Source: a virus
Strand: one strand, 5' to 3'
DNA length: 32,570 nt
IMG/VR virus record: IMGVR_UViG_3300031758_000318
Coordinates: 1-32,570 of that record
Shown: in pieces, positions 20,331-27,228 of the stretch
Numbering within the stretch: the first letter of the stretch is position 1
How the letters are laid out: each line of letters opens with the position of its first letter
Program-made: the position numbers and the translations under genes
The notes under the pieces: model-generated
Told to the model about the DNA's origin: nothing
Seen by the model: only the letters and a program-made list of their open reading frames with translations
The model's database searches: none

Positions 20331-20711
20331 TTATAATTTAACTTGTTTTAAAGTTTCCCAACCAAAGTCTTTGCATAAATAATAAGTGTTATTAATAGCA
20401 ACAATATCACCAACACTCATTGAAGTATGACCACACTCTACTTTATTTTGTTTCATAGCTTCTTGGAACTCAGCACCAGTTCCTAAAGTATCTTTATTAA
20501 TTACACAAACTTTTCCAGTTTTATTAGTGTAAGATAATGGATTACTTTCATCACTATTAAATGCACTAAATATGTCATCTTGATTTGTTTCTACATTTGT
20601 TGAAAACTCATAAACTTTAACATGAGTTTTACTAATGTCATTTGTGTATTTAGCAAAAGGATTAAATTCTTTTTGATAAAACACTTCTATTTTATTTACT
20701 TTGTTTTTCAT
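20331..20711 (-). CDS. First gene of leftward operon, YodL-like protein
   Basis: 126 residues. IEVFYQKEFNPFAKYTNDISKTHVKVYEFSTNVETNQDDIFSAFNSD is followed by VECGHTSMSVGDIVAINNTYYLCKDFGWETL. The H-T-S-M-S-V-G-D-I-V...YYLC..FGW ending is like the SMSVGDVV motif of YodL-type proteins found on mobile elements; their function is unclear. As first gene after the divergent control region it is probably an early, well-expressed gene. A GGGAAAAT ribosome site precedes it. Confidence 0.65.
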   Translation of the reverse strand: MKNKVNKIEVFYQKEFNPFAKYTNDISKTHVKVYEFSTNVETNQDDIFSAFNSDESNPLSYTNKTGKVCVINKDTLGTGAEFQEAMKQNKVECGHTSMSVGDIVAINNTYYLCKDFGWETLKQVKL

Positions 20712-20740
20712 ATTTTCCCTTTTTGTTTTTGTTATATAGA

Positions 20741-20828
20741 ATCAATATAATTATAGAAATCAATAATTCAAGCTTTAAAGTTGCAGATTGTGGATAATTA
20801 TACAAGAATTATATCAATAAAATCAATG
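20741..20828. other. Candidate replication origin with DnaA box and short repeats
   Basis: TGTGGATAA at 20789-20797 is the perfect complement of the DnaA box TTATCCACA. Around it, ATCAATA occurs at 20741, 20759 and 20813, and ATCAATG at 20822, all in the same orientation, in very AT-rich DNA. The region separates the leftward operon from the rightward replication genes (DnaA domain-IV-like protein at 21384, O-like initiator at 21656). One near-match, TTATACAAG, follows at 20797. Origin function is inferred. Confidence 0.5.
20750..20779 (-). promoter_or_regulatory. Candidate leftward early promoter
   Basis: On the minus strand, TTTAAA (20779-20774), 18 bases, then a perfect TATAAT (20755-20750). 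It points to the leftward operon, 39 bases before the ATG at 20711. The -35 is weak, so an activator may be needed. Confidence 0.4.
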
Positions 20829-20874
20829 GGTTATTCGTTGCTATTTTGTTCTATTATTGATAATACTACTAATT

Positions 20875-20902
20875 GTGGTGTAAGTGCCTTCCCTTACACC
20901 AC
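20875..20902 (+). other. Strong hairpin in the leader of the rightward operon
   Basis: GTGGTGTAAG (20875-20884) pairs perfectly with CTTACACCAC (20893-20902) around an 8-nt loop. It ends 19 bases before the ATG at 20922. No T-run follows, so a leader structure, RNA stabiliser or processing site is more likely than a terminator. Confidence 0.65.
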
Positions 20903-20921
20903 GTTTAACATAGGAGACTCA

Positions 20922-21059
20922 ATGCCACTAATCAAAGGTTATAGTAAAAAATCAATTTCTAAAAATATTCGTAGAGAAATTAAGTCAGGCAGATCACAAG
21001 CACAAGCAGTTGCTATTGCTTTATCGGTTGCAAGAAAAGCTAAAAAAAGAAAAAGATAG
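20922..21059 (+). CDS. Small basic conserved phage protein (45 aa)
   Basis: MPLIKGYSKKSISKNIRREI then KSGRSQAQAVAIALSVARKAKKRKR. The pattern (MP-L-x-x-G-x-S-x-x-x-I-S-x-N-I-R-x-E-x-x-x-G-x-x-x-x-Q-A-V-A-I-A-L) is very common in marine and other phages and is typically the first of a replication block. It is strongly basic, so it probably binds nucleic acid; no function is established. The ATG at 20922 is chosen for its GGAG site; the upstream extension would cross the hairpin. Confidence 0.8.
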   Translation: MPLIKGYSKKSISKNIRREIKSGRSQAQAVAIALSVARKAKKRKR

Positions 21060-21442
21060 TGCAAGTTCCGAAGGCAAATATAATCAATTCAGAAAAGCAT
21101 AGAAGGTTCGTAGCATCATTTCCTTGTGTAGTTTGTGGAAACAATACTCAGGTTCAATGCTGTCATATAAGATCAATCCCAAAAGTAGGTAATGTAGGCA
21201 AAGGTGTTAGAGATGATTCTTATTGTATTCCAATGTGTTTTACTTGCCATAACCTGCAACATGAAATAGGCGAATTAGAATTTTTTAATAAATTTAATAT
21301 AAATCCTATATTGATTTCTATGAAATTAAGTACTATATCTCCTTGTAAGAAAATTAATCAACTTAAAAGCATAGGAAGGTACAATGGCAAACTTAACTAC
21401 CGAGAGCATATCAGAATCAACAAAAAAGATTCTTTGCGATAA
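21059..21442 (+). CDS. HNH nuclease-like zinc-binding protein
   Basis: 127 residues from a GTG that overlaps the previous stop by one base. The motif chain FPCVVCGNNTQVQCCHIRSIP...DDSYCIPMCFTCHNLQHEIGE gives C-x2-C, then CH with catalytic-type His, then C-x2-C-H-x-x-x-H, as in HNH proteins of the DUF968/recombination-enhancement type. It would nick or cut DNA in replication or recombination. It precedes and overlaps the replication genes. No ATG start fits, so GTG is the likely initiator. Confidence 0.72.
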   Translation: MQVPKANIINSEKHRRFVASFPCVVCGNNTQVQCCHIRSIPKVGNVGKGVRDDSYCIPMCFTCHNLQHEIGELEFFNKFNINPILISMKLSTISPCKKINQLKSIGRYNGKLNYREHIRINKKDSLR

Positions 21443-21659
21443 AAAACTATACAAAGATATTAACTTCTTTGAAGTTCCACATAATAAAGTTTTACTAGCA
21501 GTAATTAGATCAATCACTAAAAAATCTTTTGCTCAGATTGGCAAAGATTACAAAAAGTCTTGGTTTAGCATTTACGCATCAGTAAAAGATACCCAAAAGA
21601 ATGGTCTTAAATCATTTACTAATAAAGTTATAGAACTTGTTAAGGAAGATTTAAAATGA
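21384..21659 (+). CDS. DnaA domain-IV-like DNA-binding protein
   Basis: 91 residues with GGAAGG before the ATG. VPHNKVLLAVIRSITKKSFAQIGKDYKKSWFSIYASVKDTQK resembles the C-terminal DNA-binding domain of DnaA (helix, then SF-x-x-I-G-x-x-x-x-x-x-x-S-I-x-x-A-V-K). No ATPase domain is present, so it would be a stand-alone box-binding protein. A perfect DnaA box lies 600 bases upstream at 20789. It overlaps the HNH gene by 59 bases and the next gene by four. The resemblance was judged by eye. Confidence 0.5.
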   Translation: MANLTTESISESTKKILCDKKLYKDINFFEVPHNKVLLAVIRSITKKSFAQIGKDYKKSWFSIYASVKDTQKNGLKSFTNKVIELVKEDLK

Positions 21660-22231
21660 ATGATGGTTGGATAGCTTTACATAGGAAGATTTTTAACTCT
21701 AAGGATTTTAATAATCAGTTAGAGGTTGCTGTGTTTATTTACTTGGTTGCTATGGCTTCACATAAATCATCTCAGGTTGTTTATCGTAAAAAGAAATTAA
21801 CTTTGAATAGAGGTGATGTTTCAATAGCTTATAGGGATTTAGCTAGAAAATTTAATATTTCTTTGCAGAACATTAAAACCATTATTAAGAATTTAAAAAA
21901 ATCTGGCAACATCAACCAAAAACTAACCAAAAATTTAAGCATATATACCATTGTAAAATATAGCAAATATCAAGATATAGAACCTCAAAGTAACCAAAAA
22001 CTAACAAACAGAACAACAACTATTACTACTAATACTACTAGTATAGATAAAAATATGTTAAGTCTAAGCAGTATGACTGGTTTACCTAAGAAAATTACCT
22101 TACCTACCCTGCAAGACTTAAAAACCAAGATCATTGAAAAACCTAAAGAAAAGAACGAATTTGAAATTATGCGTGAAAAACTTGACGCAGAAGATTTTGA
22201 AAAATGGGTGCTGTCAAAATTAAACTCCTGA
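21656..22231 (+). CDS. Replication initiator, lambda O / DnaD-like N-terminal winged helix
   Basis: 191 residues. NDGWIALHRKIFNSKDFNNQLEVAVFIYLVAMASHK...LTLNRGDVSIAYRDLARKFNISLQNIKTIIKNLKKSGNINQKLTKNLSIYTIVKYSKYQ is the winged-helix domain seen at the N-terminus of many phage replication proteins (WI-x-LHRKI...RGD-V...LA..F..S...I...L..L...G.I......T.I.I..Y..YQ). A Thr-rich linker and a helical C-terminus follow, likely to recruit the host helicase loader. It begins in an ATGA overlap with the DnaA-like gene. Confidence 0.75.
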   Translation: MNDGWIALHRKIFNSKDFNNQLEVAVFIYLVAMASHKSSQVVYRKKKLTLNRGDVSIAYRDLARKFNISLQNIKTIIKNLKKSGNINQKLTKNLSIYTIVKYSKYQDIEPQSNQKLTNRTTTITTNTTSIDKNMLSLSSMTGLPKKITLPTLQDLKTKIIEKPKEKNEFEIMREKLDAEDFEKWVLSKLNS

Positions 22232-22324
22232 TTTTATTATCTATTTAGTTCTTTAAAAATTATATATTTACATAACCATAAAATATCTTTATTCGGACTG
22301 CATTAACTAAAAGGAGAACTGGTT

Positions 22325-22516
22325 ATGAAAATAGAAAAGGTAATAGCTAAACTTGAAAAGGCACAAGACAAGATCAATACAGAACTAGATGCTTTAAGAG
22401 AAATGCTAGAAGATCATCTTGAAGAAATGGAATCTGAAGAAACGTATGACGATTCTGACGAGGACATGGACGAAGATTATTCAGATGATGAAGATTTAGA
22501 TTCTGACGAGGAATAA
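22325..22516 (+). CDS. Small protein with a highly acidic tail (63 aa)
   Basis: A helix KIEKVIAKLEKAQDKINTELDALREMLEDHLEEMES is followed by a tail that is almost only Asp, Glu and Ser (from about 37). AAAGGAGAAC gives a very strong ribosome site. The tail could mimic DNA charge and sequester a DNA-binding protein, as anti-restriction proteins do, or act as a chaperone-like polyanion. This is speculative. It is preceded by 93 AT-rich bases without a gene. Confidence 0.65.
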   Translation: MKIEKVIAKLEKAQDKINTELDALREMLEDHLEEMESEETYDDSDEDMDEDYSDDEDLDSDEE

Positions 22517-22545
22517 ACTCAATCAAAGATAAGCTGTAAAGCTGG

Positions 22546-22560
22546 AAGGTTATCAACCTT
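22546..22560 (+). other. Short perfect hairpin before the glucosaminidase gene
   Basis: AAGGTT (22546-22551), loop ATC, AACCTT (22555-22560). It overlaps the only Shine-Dalgarno-like run, GGAAGG (22544-22549), and ends seven bases before the ATG at 22567, so folding could affect translation. Confidence 0.45.
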
Positions 22561-22566
22561 AAACCA

Positions 22567-23184
22567 ATGAACACTAAACTACTGTCTATTAGACTATGGG
22601 AATACTCATGTATTTGTCTATTCTTGCTTTTTGTGTTTGTACTTGGCTCATTCTTTCCGAATGATTACACCAAGTCTATCATAAGACAAAAAACAATAGA
22701 TGAAATTAGGAAGATAGGTTCTTTTTATGAACCTAAGATTGAAGTTATGTCTAGCGAAAGGTTTATATCATCAATGCAGAAATGTATTGCTTTTCATAAC
22801 CTAGACATAAGGAAGGAACAGCAAATCCCAACAGCATTAATAATAGCACAAGCAATTGTAGAATCTGATTATGGAACGTCTCGGTTTGCACGAGAGGGTA
22901 ATAATTTATTTGGAATTAGAATTTGGAGTCAAAATGGTATGCTACCTTTAAAACAAGACCCATCAATTAAATGGAGAGTTAAAACTTACAAATCAAAATG
23001 TCAGTCAGTTAAAGATTATATAAACATATTAAACAACAATCATCATTACGCAGAATTTAGAAATTTAAGAAATAGAACAAAAGACCCAGTTAAACTTGCA
23101 GAAACACTTGAAAACTATTCTACTTCACAAACGTACCGAACTGAGATAATCAAAATGATTAATAAAATTAAAGACAAGATATGA
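22567..23184 (+). CDS. Membrane-anchored glucosaminidase (Bax / GH73 type)
   Basis: 205 residues. Residues 11-31 (WEYSCICLFLLFVFVLGSFF) form one N-terminal membrane segment. The catalytic part reads QQIPTALIIAQAIVESDYGTSRFAREGNNLFGIRIW, with Glu99 in the AIVESDYGTS signature of GH73/Bax enzymes, then a KTYKSKCQSVKDYINILNNNHHYAEFR repeat region and YSTSQTYRTEIIKMI, all family typical. It cuts the glycan chains of peptidoglycan. The anchor may act as a signal-anchor that holds it in the periplasm. It is a second lysin besides the M15 peptidase, encoded in the replication block. Confidence 0.82.
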   Translation: MNTKLLSIRLWEYSCICLFLLFVFVLGSFFPNDYTKSIIRQKTIDEIRKIGSFYEPKIEVMSSERFISSMQKCIAFHNLDIRKEQQIPTALIIAQAIVESDYGTSRFAREGNNLFGIRIWSQNGMLPLKQDPSIKWRVKTYKSKCQSVKDYINILNNNHHYAEFRNLRNRTKDPVKLAETLENYSTSQTYRTEIIKMINKIKDKI

Positions 23185-23279
23185 TAAAGTTTCTAATTAA
23201 GATTAACCAGTTCTTAGATAAGATTATTTGGAAACATTTTAACAAGCTAAGAAACAAGAGATTAAACAATGGCAAATGA
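23181..23279 (+). CDS. Tiny basic amphipathic peptide (32 aa)
   Basis: MIKFLIKINQFLDKIIWKHF then NKLRNKRLNNGK. It begins in an ATGA overlap with the glucosaminidase stop. An amphipathic basic helix, possibly membrane-binding. Function unknown. Confidence 0.42.
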   Translation: MIKFLIKINQFLDKIIWKHFNKLRNKRLNNGK

Positions 23280-23388
23280 GACAACATCAACTTCGCTAAA
23301 CAAACTTTATACAAACAAAGTTAAAACAAAAGGTACTTATAGAGTTTATAAACCTAAACCATTAAAAATGCCGAGAAAAAAGAAATGA
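23269..23388 (+). CDS. Tiny basic protein (39 aa)
   Basis: MANETTSTSLNKLYTNKVKT followed by KGTYRVYKPKPLKMPRKKK. Disordered and basic. It overlaps its neighbours by 11 bases on the left and by an ATGA on the right. Probably nucleic acid-binding; function unknown. Confidence 0.42.
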   Translation: MANETTSTSLNKLYTNKVKTKGTYRVYKPKPLKMPRKKK

Positions 23389-23558
23389 AAAAACCAATCT
23401 GGGAAACTAAAAGACCAAGAGGACTAGGCAAACCAAAATCCTTTAATAAAAAATCTAAAGCTTATAAATCTGCAAGACGATCTGCTGGACAAAAGTTCGG
23501 CAAGAAATCTAGCTTCGTTAAGAACCTTTACATAGCCAAAAGACTTAAAAGAAAATGA
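23385..23558 (+). CDS. Small basic phage protein (57 aa)
   Basis: MKKPIWETKRPRGLGKPKSF then NKKSKAYKSARRSAGQKFGK and KSSFVKNLYIAKRLKRK. The start P-x-W-E/D-x-x-R-P-x-G-x-G-x-P-K is a recurring theme in small phage proteins encoded near terminase genes. Highly basic; likely DNA- or RNA-binding. Coupled by ATGA on both sides. Confidence 0.55.
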   Translation: MKKPIWETKRPRGLGKPKSFNKKSKAYKSARRSAGQKFGKKSSFVKNLYIAKRLKRK

Positions 23559-23878
23559 TCTTAGATAAGATAACCTTTGGAAGCAGGATTATTAATCTAA
23601 ACTTAATAGACAAAGAACAAGCATCTAAGAAAAAGATATTTGGCGAATTTGACTCAGATACAAACACACTTACTTTAGACAAATCACTAGACAATATCCA
23701 AATGGCAAACACAATACTTCATGAAATCTGCCACATGATACATGATGAATACAAACTAGACTTATCTGCAAAAGCAGAAGAACTTGTATGCAATTCAATA
23801 GGTAATGGACTATGTCATGTACTTTACCAAAACCAAGATTTACTTGACTTCCTTTACAAATCCCTTAAAAAAGAATAA
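23555..23878 (+). CDS. Small zinc metallopeptidase-like protein (HEICH)
   Basis: 107 residues. A beta start (ITFGSRIINLNLIDK...GEFDSDTNTLTLDKSL) leads to a helix with His56-Glu57-Ile-Cys-His60, the HExxH zinc motif, and then AEELVCNSIGNGL, where Glu75 or Glu76 could be the third ligand. This is the minimal zincin plan of SprT- and ImmA/IrrE-like phage proteins. It could process a virion or regulatory protein. Preceding and following genes are short basic proteins and the small terminase. Confidence 0.68.
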   Translation: MILDKITFGSRIINLNLIDKEQASKKKIFGEFDSDTNTLTLDKSLDNIQMANTILHEICHMIHDEYKLDLSAKAEELVCNSIGNGLCHVLYQNQDLLDFLYKSLKKE

Positions 23879-23909
23879 TTAGCATATTACGATACATCAA
23901 TCGGTTAAT

Positions 23910-24317
23910 ATGGCTAAAGATATACAAGTAATAGACAAACAAAATGGTAGAGGGAGACCGATTTTTGACTTTACACCGAAAATATTAGACCAGATAAAAG
24001 AATTAGCCAGTTATATGTGTAGTAAGCAAGAAATTGGCAGAATTATTGGTTGCTCAGAATCTACAATACAAAGAAATCAATTAGCACAAGAAGCATACGA
24101 ACTTGGGGTTGCACAAGCAAAAAAAACTATTCGTAAAACACAATTTGATATAGCTACTAAACTAAATTCTAGCATAATGGCTATGTGGCTTGGTAAAGTT
24201 TATCTTGGACAATCTGACAAAGTACAAAATACTGATGACAATGTACCACTACCGATCTATGACATTGTTGAAGAACCAAAAGAATTTATTGAACTAAAAG
24301 AAGTTGAAAATGAGTAA
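23910..24317 (+). CDS. terS: Terminase small subunit
   Basis: 135 residues. GRGRPIFDFTPKILDQIKELASYMCSKQEIGRIIGCSESTIQRN is the HTH with the phage small-terminase lead-in (GRP-x-F). AQAKKTIRKTQFDIATKLNSSIMAMWLGKVYLGQSDK is the familiar second half (LR-x-x-Q-F-x-x-A...A-x-WLGK-x-x-LGQ-D). It recognises the packaging site and loads the large subunit. The large subunit gene lies 3.4 kb away, with small genes and a sugar cassette in between, which is unusual for a phage this compact. Confidence 0.82.
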   Translation: MAKDIQVIDKQNGRGRPIFDFTPKILDQIKELASYMCSKQEIGRIIGCSESTIQRNQLAQEAYELGVAQAKKTIRKTQFDIATKLNSSIMAMWLGKVYLGQSDKVQNTDDNVPLPIYDIVEEPKEFIELKEVENE

Positions 24318-24474
24318 ATGTATATTCTGCAAAAGATTAATGATTAACAAGTTAGAGCAACACATAAAAGCTTGTCATAAATGTATTATTGATTTACTTT
24401 CCAAACGTCATAATTTAAAAGTTAAAAGACAAGCACCAATAAGTATTAACACAAAGAAATATGAGAAGATTTAG
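24310..24474 (+). CDS. Zinc-ribbon-like small protein (54 aa)
   Basis: MSKCIFCKRLMINKLEQHIK then ACHKCIIDLLSKRHNLKVKR and QAPISINTKKYEKI. Cys4-x2-Cys7 and Cys22-x2-Cys25 form a compact four-cysteine zinc site, with a basic tail. It overlaps the small terminase gene by eight bases. Function unknown; nucleic acid binding is plausible. Confidence 0.55.
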   Translation: MSKCIFCKRLMINKLEQHIKACHKCIIDLLSKRHNLKVKRQAPISINTKKYEKI

Positions 24475-24784
24475 TTTAAGAAGTTCAGATAAGAATAAAC
24501 GTGGTGGATTATCAGCATCAGGTAGAGCAAGATACAATCGTGCAACTGGTAGCAATCTAAGACCACCAGTAAAAGGTCGTCCAAGTTCGCCAATGCAACT
24601 AAGACGCAAAGGTTCATTCCTAGTTAGAATGGGAAGTGCTAGAGGTAGATTGTTTGATGAGAAGGGTCGTAAGACTAGATTAAAACTAAGCTTAGAAGCT
24701 TGGGGTTATAGAGGTAAAAGCAAATCTGAAGCAGTAGCTTTAGGCAGAAGATATTTGAGGGCATATCAGAATAAAAAAAAGTAG
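24461..24784 (+). CDS. Basic conserved phage protein (DUF6321-like)
   Basis: 107 residues. RGGLSASGRARYNRATGSNLRPPVKGRPSSPMQLRRKGSFLVRMGSARGRLFDEKGRKTRLKLSLEAWGY follows the pattern GGLS-x-x-GR-x-x-YN-x-x-TGSNL-x-PPV...RR-x-SF-x-x-RM-x...D-x-x-G-x-x-TR...AL-x-x-W of a family that I recall as DUF6321. It is frequent in phages next to terminase genes, with unknown function. The high positive charge suggests DNA contact during packaging. Confidence 0.72.
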   Translation: MRRFSLRSSDKNKRGGLSASGRARYNRATGSNLRPPVKGRPSSPMQLRRKGSFLVRMGSARGRLFDEKGRKTRLKLSLEAWGYRGKSKSEAVALGRRYLRAYQNKKK

Positions 24785-25005
24785 TGGAATACTTTGTAGT
24801 ATTCTTCTTGCTGATCTTTAATGGGCAGGAATATAGACCTATATTTTTAAAGATGGAAGATGGTAGAACCTTCAAGACTTTAGAAGATTGTAATAGATTT
24901 GGCGAGAAACAAGGCGAATTAATTATAGAAACTTTAAACGAACAAGGTATTATATATAAGGATTTGATGTACAAATGTGTGGAAGAAAAAAGCCAAGAAG
25001 CATGA
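24784..25005 (+). CDS. Hypothetical protein with hydrophobic start (73 aa)
   Basis: It starts at a GTG that overlaps the previous stop by one base (TAGTG). Residues 3-13 (YFVVFFLLIFN) are hydrophobic like a signal segment. The rest (YRPIFLKMEDGRTFKTLEDCNRFGEKQGELIIETLNEQGIIYKDLMYKCVEE) looks like a small exported domain with two Cys (about 38 and 66) that could pair. Function unknown. Confidence 0.5.
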   Translation: MEYFVVFFLLIFNGQEYRPIFLKMEDGRTFKTLEDCNRFGEKQGELIIETLNEQGIIYKDLMYKCVEEKSQEA

Positions 25006-25136
25006 TTGATAAGAAGCAACGAGGGTCTAACGATCTTGAAGTAATCATTTACGAACTTAAAAAAGAAATAGACAGATTAAACGAGGAACTTCAGATCAAA
25101 GAAATAGAGTTAAAAAAACTAAGAGACAATGATTAA
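25002..25136 (+). CDS. Small coiled-coil protein (44 aa)
   Basis: MIDKKQRGSNDLEVIIYELK then KEIDRLNEELQIKEIELKKL and RDND. Residues 10-42 have heptad Leu/Ile spacing. ATGA overlap with the previous gene and 8-base overlap with the glycosyltransferase gene. Such short coiled coils are common before phage packaging genes. Function unknown. Confidence 0.55.
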   Translation: MIDKKQRGSNDLEVIIYELKKEIDRLNEELQIKEIELKKLRDND

Positions 25137-25791
25137 TGTCTTTATTGGTTATGATAGCAAAGAGAAAATAGCTTATCATATACTAAGCGAGAGCATACTA
25201 AGACATAGTTCAGTACCAGTAAGATTCACACCACTATACCTTCCAAACCTTAAAGACTCATTCACAAGACCAAGAAACAGTTTATCATCTACTGAGTTCT
25301 CATTTAGTAGATTTATAGTTCCTTACCTTATGGAGTACAAAGGTTGGGCATTATTTTTAGACTGCGATATGCTGTTTACTTCTGACATCAAAGAGTTATG
25401 GGATTTAAGAAATGATGATTATGCAGTTATGGTTTGTCAGCATGATTATATACCTAAGCACTTATCTAAGTTCGGCAATCAAATACAAACTGTTTATGAG
25501 AAAAAGAACTGGTCTAGTCTAATGCTAATGAATACTGACAAGTGTAAACAGCTTACAAAAGAATATGTTGATACTGCATCAGGATTAGAACTTCATCAAT
25601 TCAAATGGACTGATAAGGTTGGTGGTTTACCTTTAGAATGGAATTGGTTAGTTGGCGAATACCCATACAATGCTAATGCTAAGAACATACACTTTACAGA
25701 AGGTGGTTGTTACTTTGAGAAGTATGAGAACTGCGATTACTCAAAAGATTGGTTTAACATTTATACGAATACAGTTAAGATACAATTATGA
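25129..25791 (+). CDS. GT8-like glycosyltransferase 1
   Basis: 220 residues. INVFIGYDSKEKIAYHILSESILRHSS is the usual opening of GT8-like phage enzymes. WALFLDCDMLFTSDIKELW contains the DxD metal site (Asp78-Cys-Asp80). Later, SLMLMNTDKC, VGGLPLEWNWLVGEYP and NIHFTEGGCY supply the NTD and HFTEGG stretches typical of the acceptor and donor pocket. It transfers a sugar from a nucleotide donor. It leads a four-gene cassette between the terminase subunits, so it may modify host surface sugars or phage parts. Confidence 0.8.
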   Translation: MINVFIGYDSKEKIAYHILSESILRHSSVPVRFTPLYLPNLKDSFTRPRNSLSSTEFSFSRFIVPYLMEYKGWALFLDCDMLFTSDIKELWDLRNDDYAVMVCQHDYIPKHLSKFGNQIQTVYEKKNWSSLMLMNTDKCKQLTKEYVDTASGLELHQFKWTDKVGGLPLEWNWLVGEYPYNANAKNIHFTEGGCYFEKYENCDYSKDWFNIYTNTVKIQL

Positions 25792-26387
25792 AAGCTTTTG
25801 TAACTGGTGCTAATAGAGACTTCATAGACATCTTAGATTGGTTCTTAGAAGGTTATCACAAGCATATTAAGATTCCATTATACATAGCTAACTTTGGTAT
25901 GCTTAAAAAATATCCAAATGAACTTATGGTTGCAACAGATGACAGAACTTGGTTCTACAAACCTAAAGCTATAATGCAAGTTCCTGCAACACAAATAATC
26001 TGGTTAGACTGCGATATAGAAATCAAAGAAGATATATCTGATATGTTTGATATGATTAAAGACGACTACCTATTATCTAAAGATCATGCAGTTAGAACTG
26101 ACAGATGGCAAACTGGTATTGTAGGTATCAAAGATAAAAAGGTATTAGACAAATGGTTTGACAGATGCGAGATGAGACAAGAACGATCAGATCAGGAAGC
26201 ATTTAACAAAGTAGCACATGAGTTTAAGATCAATAGATTACCTGACAATTATCATGGTTTAAGATTAGGCAAGAATAATGATATAGCTAAAACAATACAT
26301 TGGACTGGAGAAGATGGAAAAGAAATTATTAGAAAAAAGATTCGTGAGTCAATGCAGGAATCCAAACATAGTCTCAGTACCAATTAA
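25788..26387 (+). CDS. GT8-like glycosyltransferase 2
   Basis: 199 residues. AFVTGANRDFIDILDWFLEGYHKHIKIPLYIANFG is a Rossmann-like start. TQIIWLDCDIEIKEDISDMF carries DxD (Asp74-Cys-Asp76), followed by WQTGIVGIKDKK, RSDQEAFNKV and NDIAKTIHWTGEDGKE, the usual order of GT8-like motifs (DQ and HWTG). The start overlaps the previous stop as ATGA. The 3' end overlaps the next gene by 74 bases. It probably adds a second sugar in the same pathway as the first enzyme. Confidence 0.75.
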   Translation: MKAFVTGANRDFIDILDWFLEGYHKHIKIPLYIANFGMLKKYPNELMVATDDRTWFYKPKAIMQVPATQIIWLDCDIEIKEDISDMFDMIKDDYLLSKDHAVRTDRWQTGIVGIKDKKVLDKWFDRCEMRQERSDQEAFNKVAHEFKINRLPDNYHGLRLGKNNDIAKTIHWTGEDGKEIIRKKIRESMQESKHSLSTN

Positions 26388-27228
26388 ATTCATTAAGTAT
26401 TCAAATCAGTTTGACAAACATAATTGGCTTAGTCTTAAAGTAAGATCAGAACGAGATAACTTATACCTGAATGATAATCTAGCTAAACGCAGATTAAAAA
26501 CATTACCTGAGATTGATAATCTATTTAATCCTCTAATACTTTGGGCTAGTGATTATTTGATCTGCATATTCGGCAACAAAAGACTAAAGACAGCTATTGA
26601 TAAAGGTTACACTCATATAGACTGTTTAATCTACACAAACTTAGATAGAGCAGTAAGAGTTGGAACTTCTATTTGGAATACTTTTAAAGAGAACAAACTA
26701 TCTAAAGTTGATTATTTATTAACAACTGATAATCAAGGCATTACAGATATTTCTAAATATATGGTGGAAGAAAAACAATTCATAGACATTTACGCAACAC
26801 ACCAACAGATACTTGTAAGAGAAGCTTTAAATTGTAACGAAGATATAATGGAAACTGGTTGTGGTTATTATTCTACACCATTGTTAGTTGAGATAGCAAA
26901 AGCTAAAGGAATTAAATTAATATCATTTGTCCAAGAGATTAACTGGGCTAGAAGATTTGACTATTTAATCGGTTCACATTATCAGCAAATACAAATAGAT
27001 TTTGCAAAAGAAATACCATTAACACAAAGGTTTGGAATGTGCTTATTAGATCACGAACAATTAGTTAAAGACAGAATCAAACATCTTAACCATGTTCTAA
27101 AGCACACAGATACAGTTGTAATACATGATGCAGATATAGTTCAGTCATTTAACTTCCTGCACAAACCACATACGATTGAAATGCACAAACACTTAACACC
27201 AAACACAGCAGTTATTAGAAATGTTTAA
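26314..27228 (+). CDS. ParB-like domain fused to a class I methyltransferase-like domain
   Basis: 304 residues. The N-terminal part (about 30-140) resembles phage ParB-like domains: WLSLKVRSERDNLYLNDN...FGNKRLKTAIDKGYTHIDCLIYTN (the GN-x-R...A-x-x-x-G-x-x-x-I-x-x-x-V pattern). The C-terminal part (about 155-304) has motif I, METGCGYYSTPLLVEIAKAKG (E180-x-G-x-G-x-x-S-T), as in Rossmann methyltransferases, and ends TVVIHDADIVQSF. It starts inside the previous gene (74-base overlap), with GGAGAAG before the ATG; a GTG at 26344 is a weaker alternative. Substrate unknown; the neighbours suggest sugar modification. Confidence 0.6.
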   Translation: MEKKLLEKRFVSQCRNPNIVSVPIKFIKYSNQFDKHNWLSLKVRSERDNLYLNDNLAKRRLKTLPEIDNLFNPLILWASDYLICIFGNKRLKTAIDKGYTHIDCLIYTNLDRAVRVGTSIWNTFKENKLSKVDYLLTTDNQGITDISKYMVEEKQFIDIYATHQQILVREALNCNEDIMETGCGYYSTPLLVEIAKAKGIKLISFVQEINWARRFDYLIGSHYQQIQIDFAKEIPLTQRFGMCLLDHEQLVKDRIKHLNHVLKHTDTVVIHDADIVQSFNFLHKPHTIEMHKHLTPNTAVIRNV

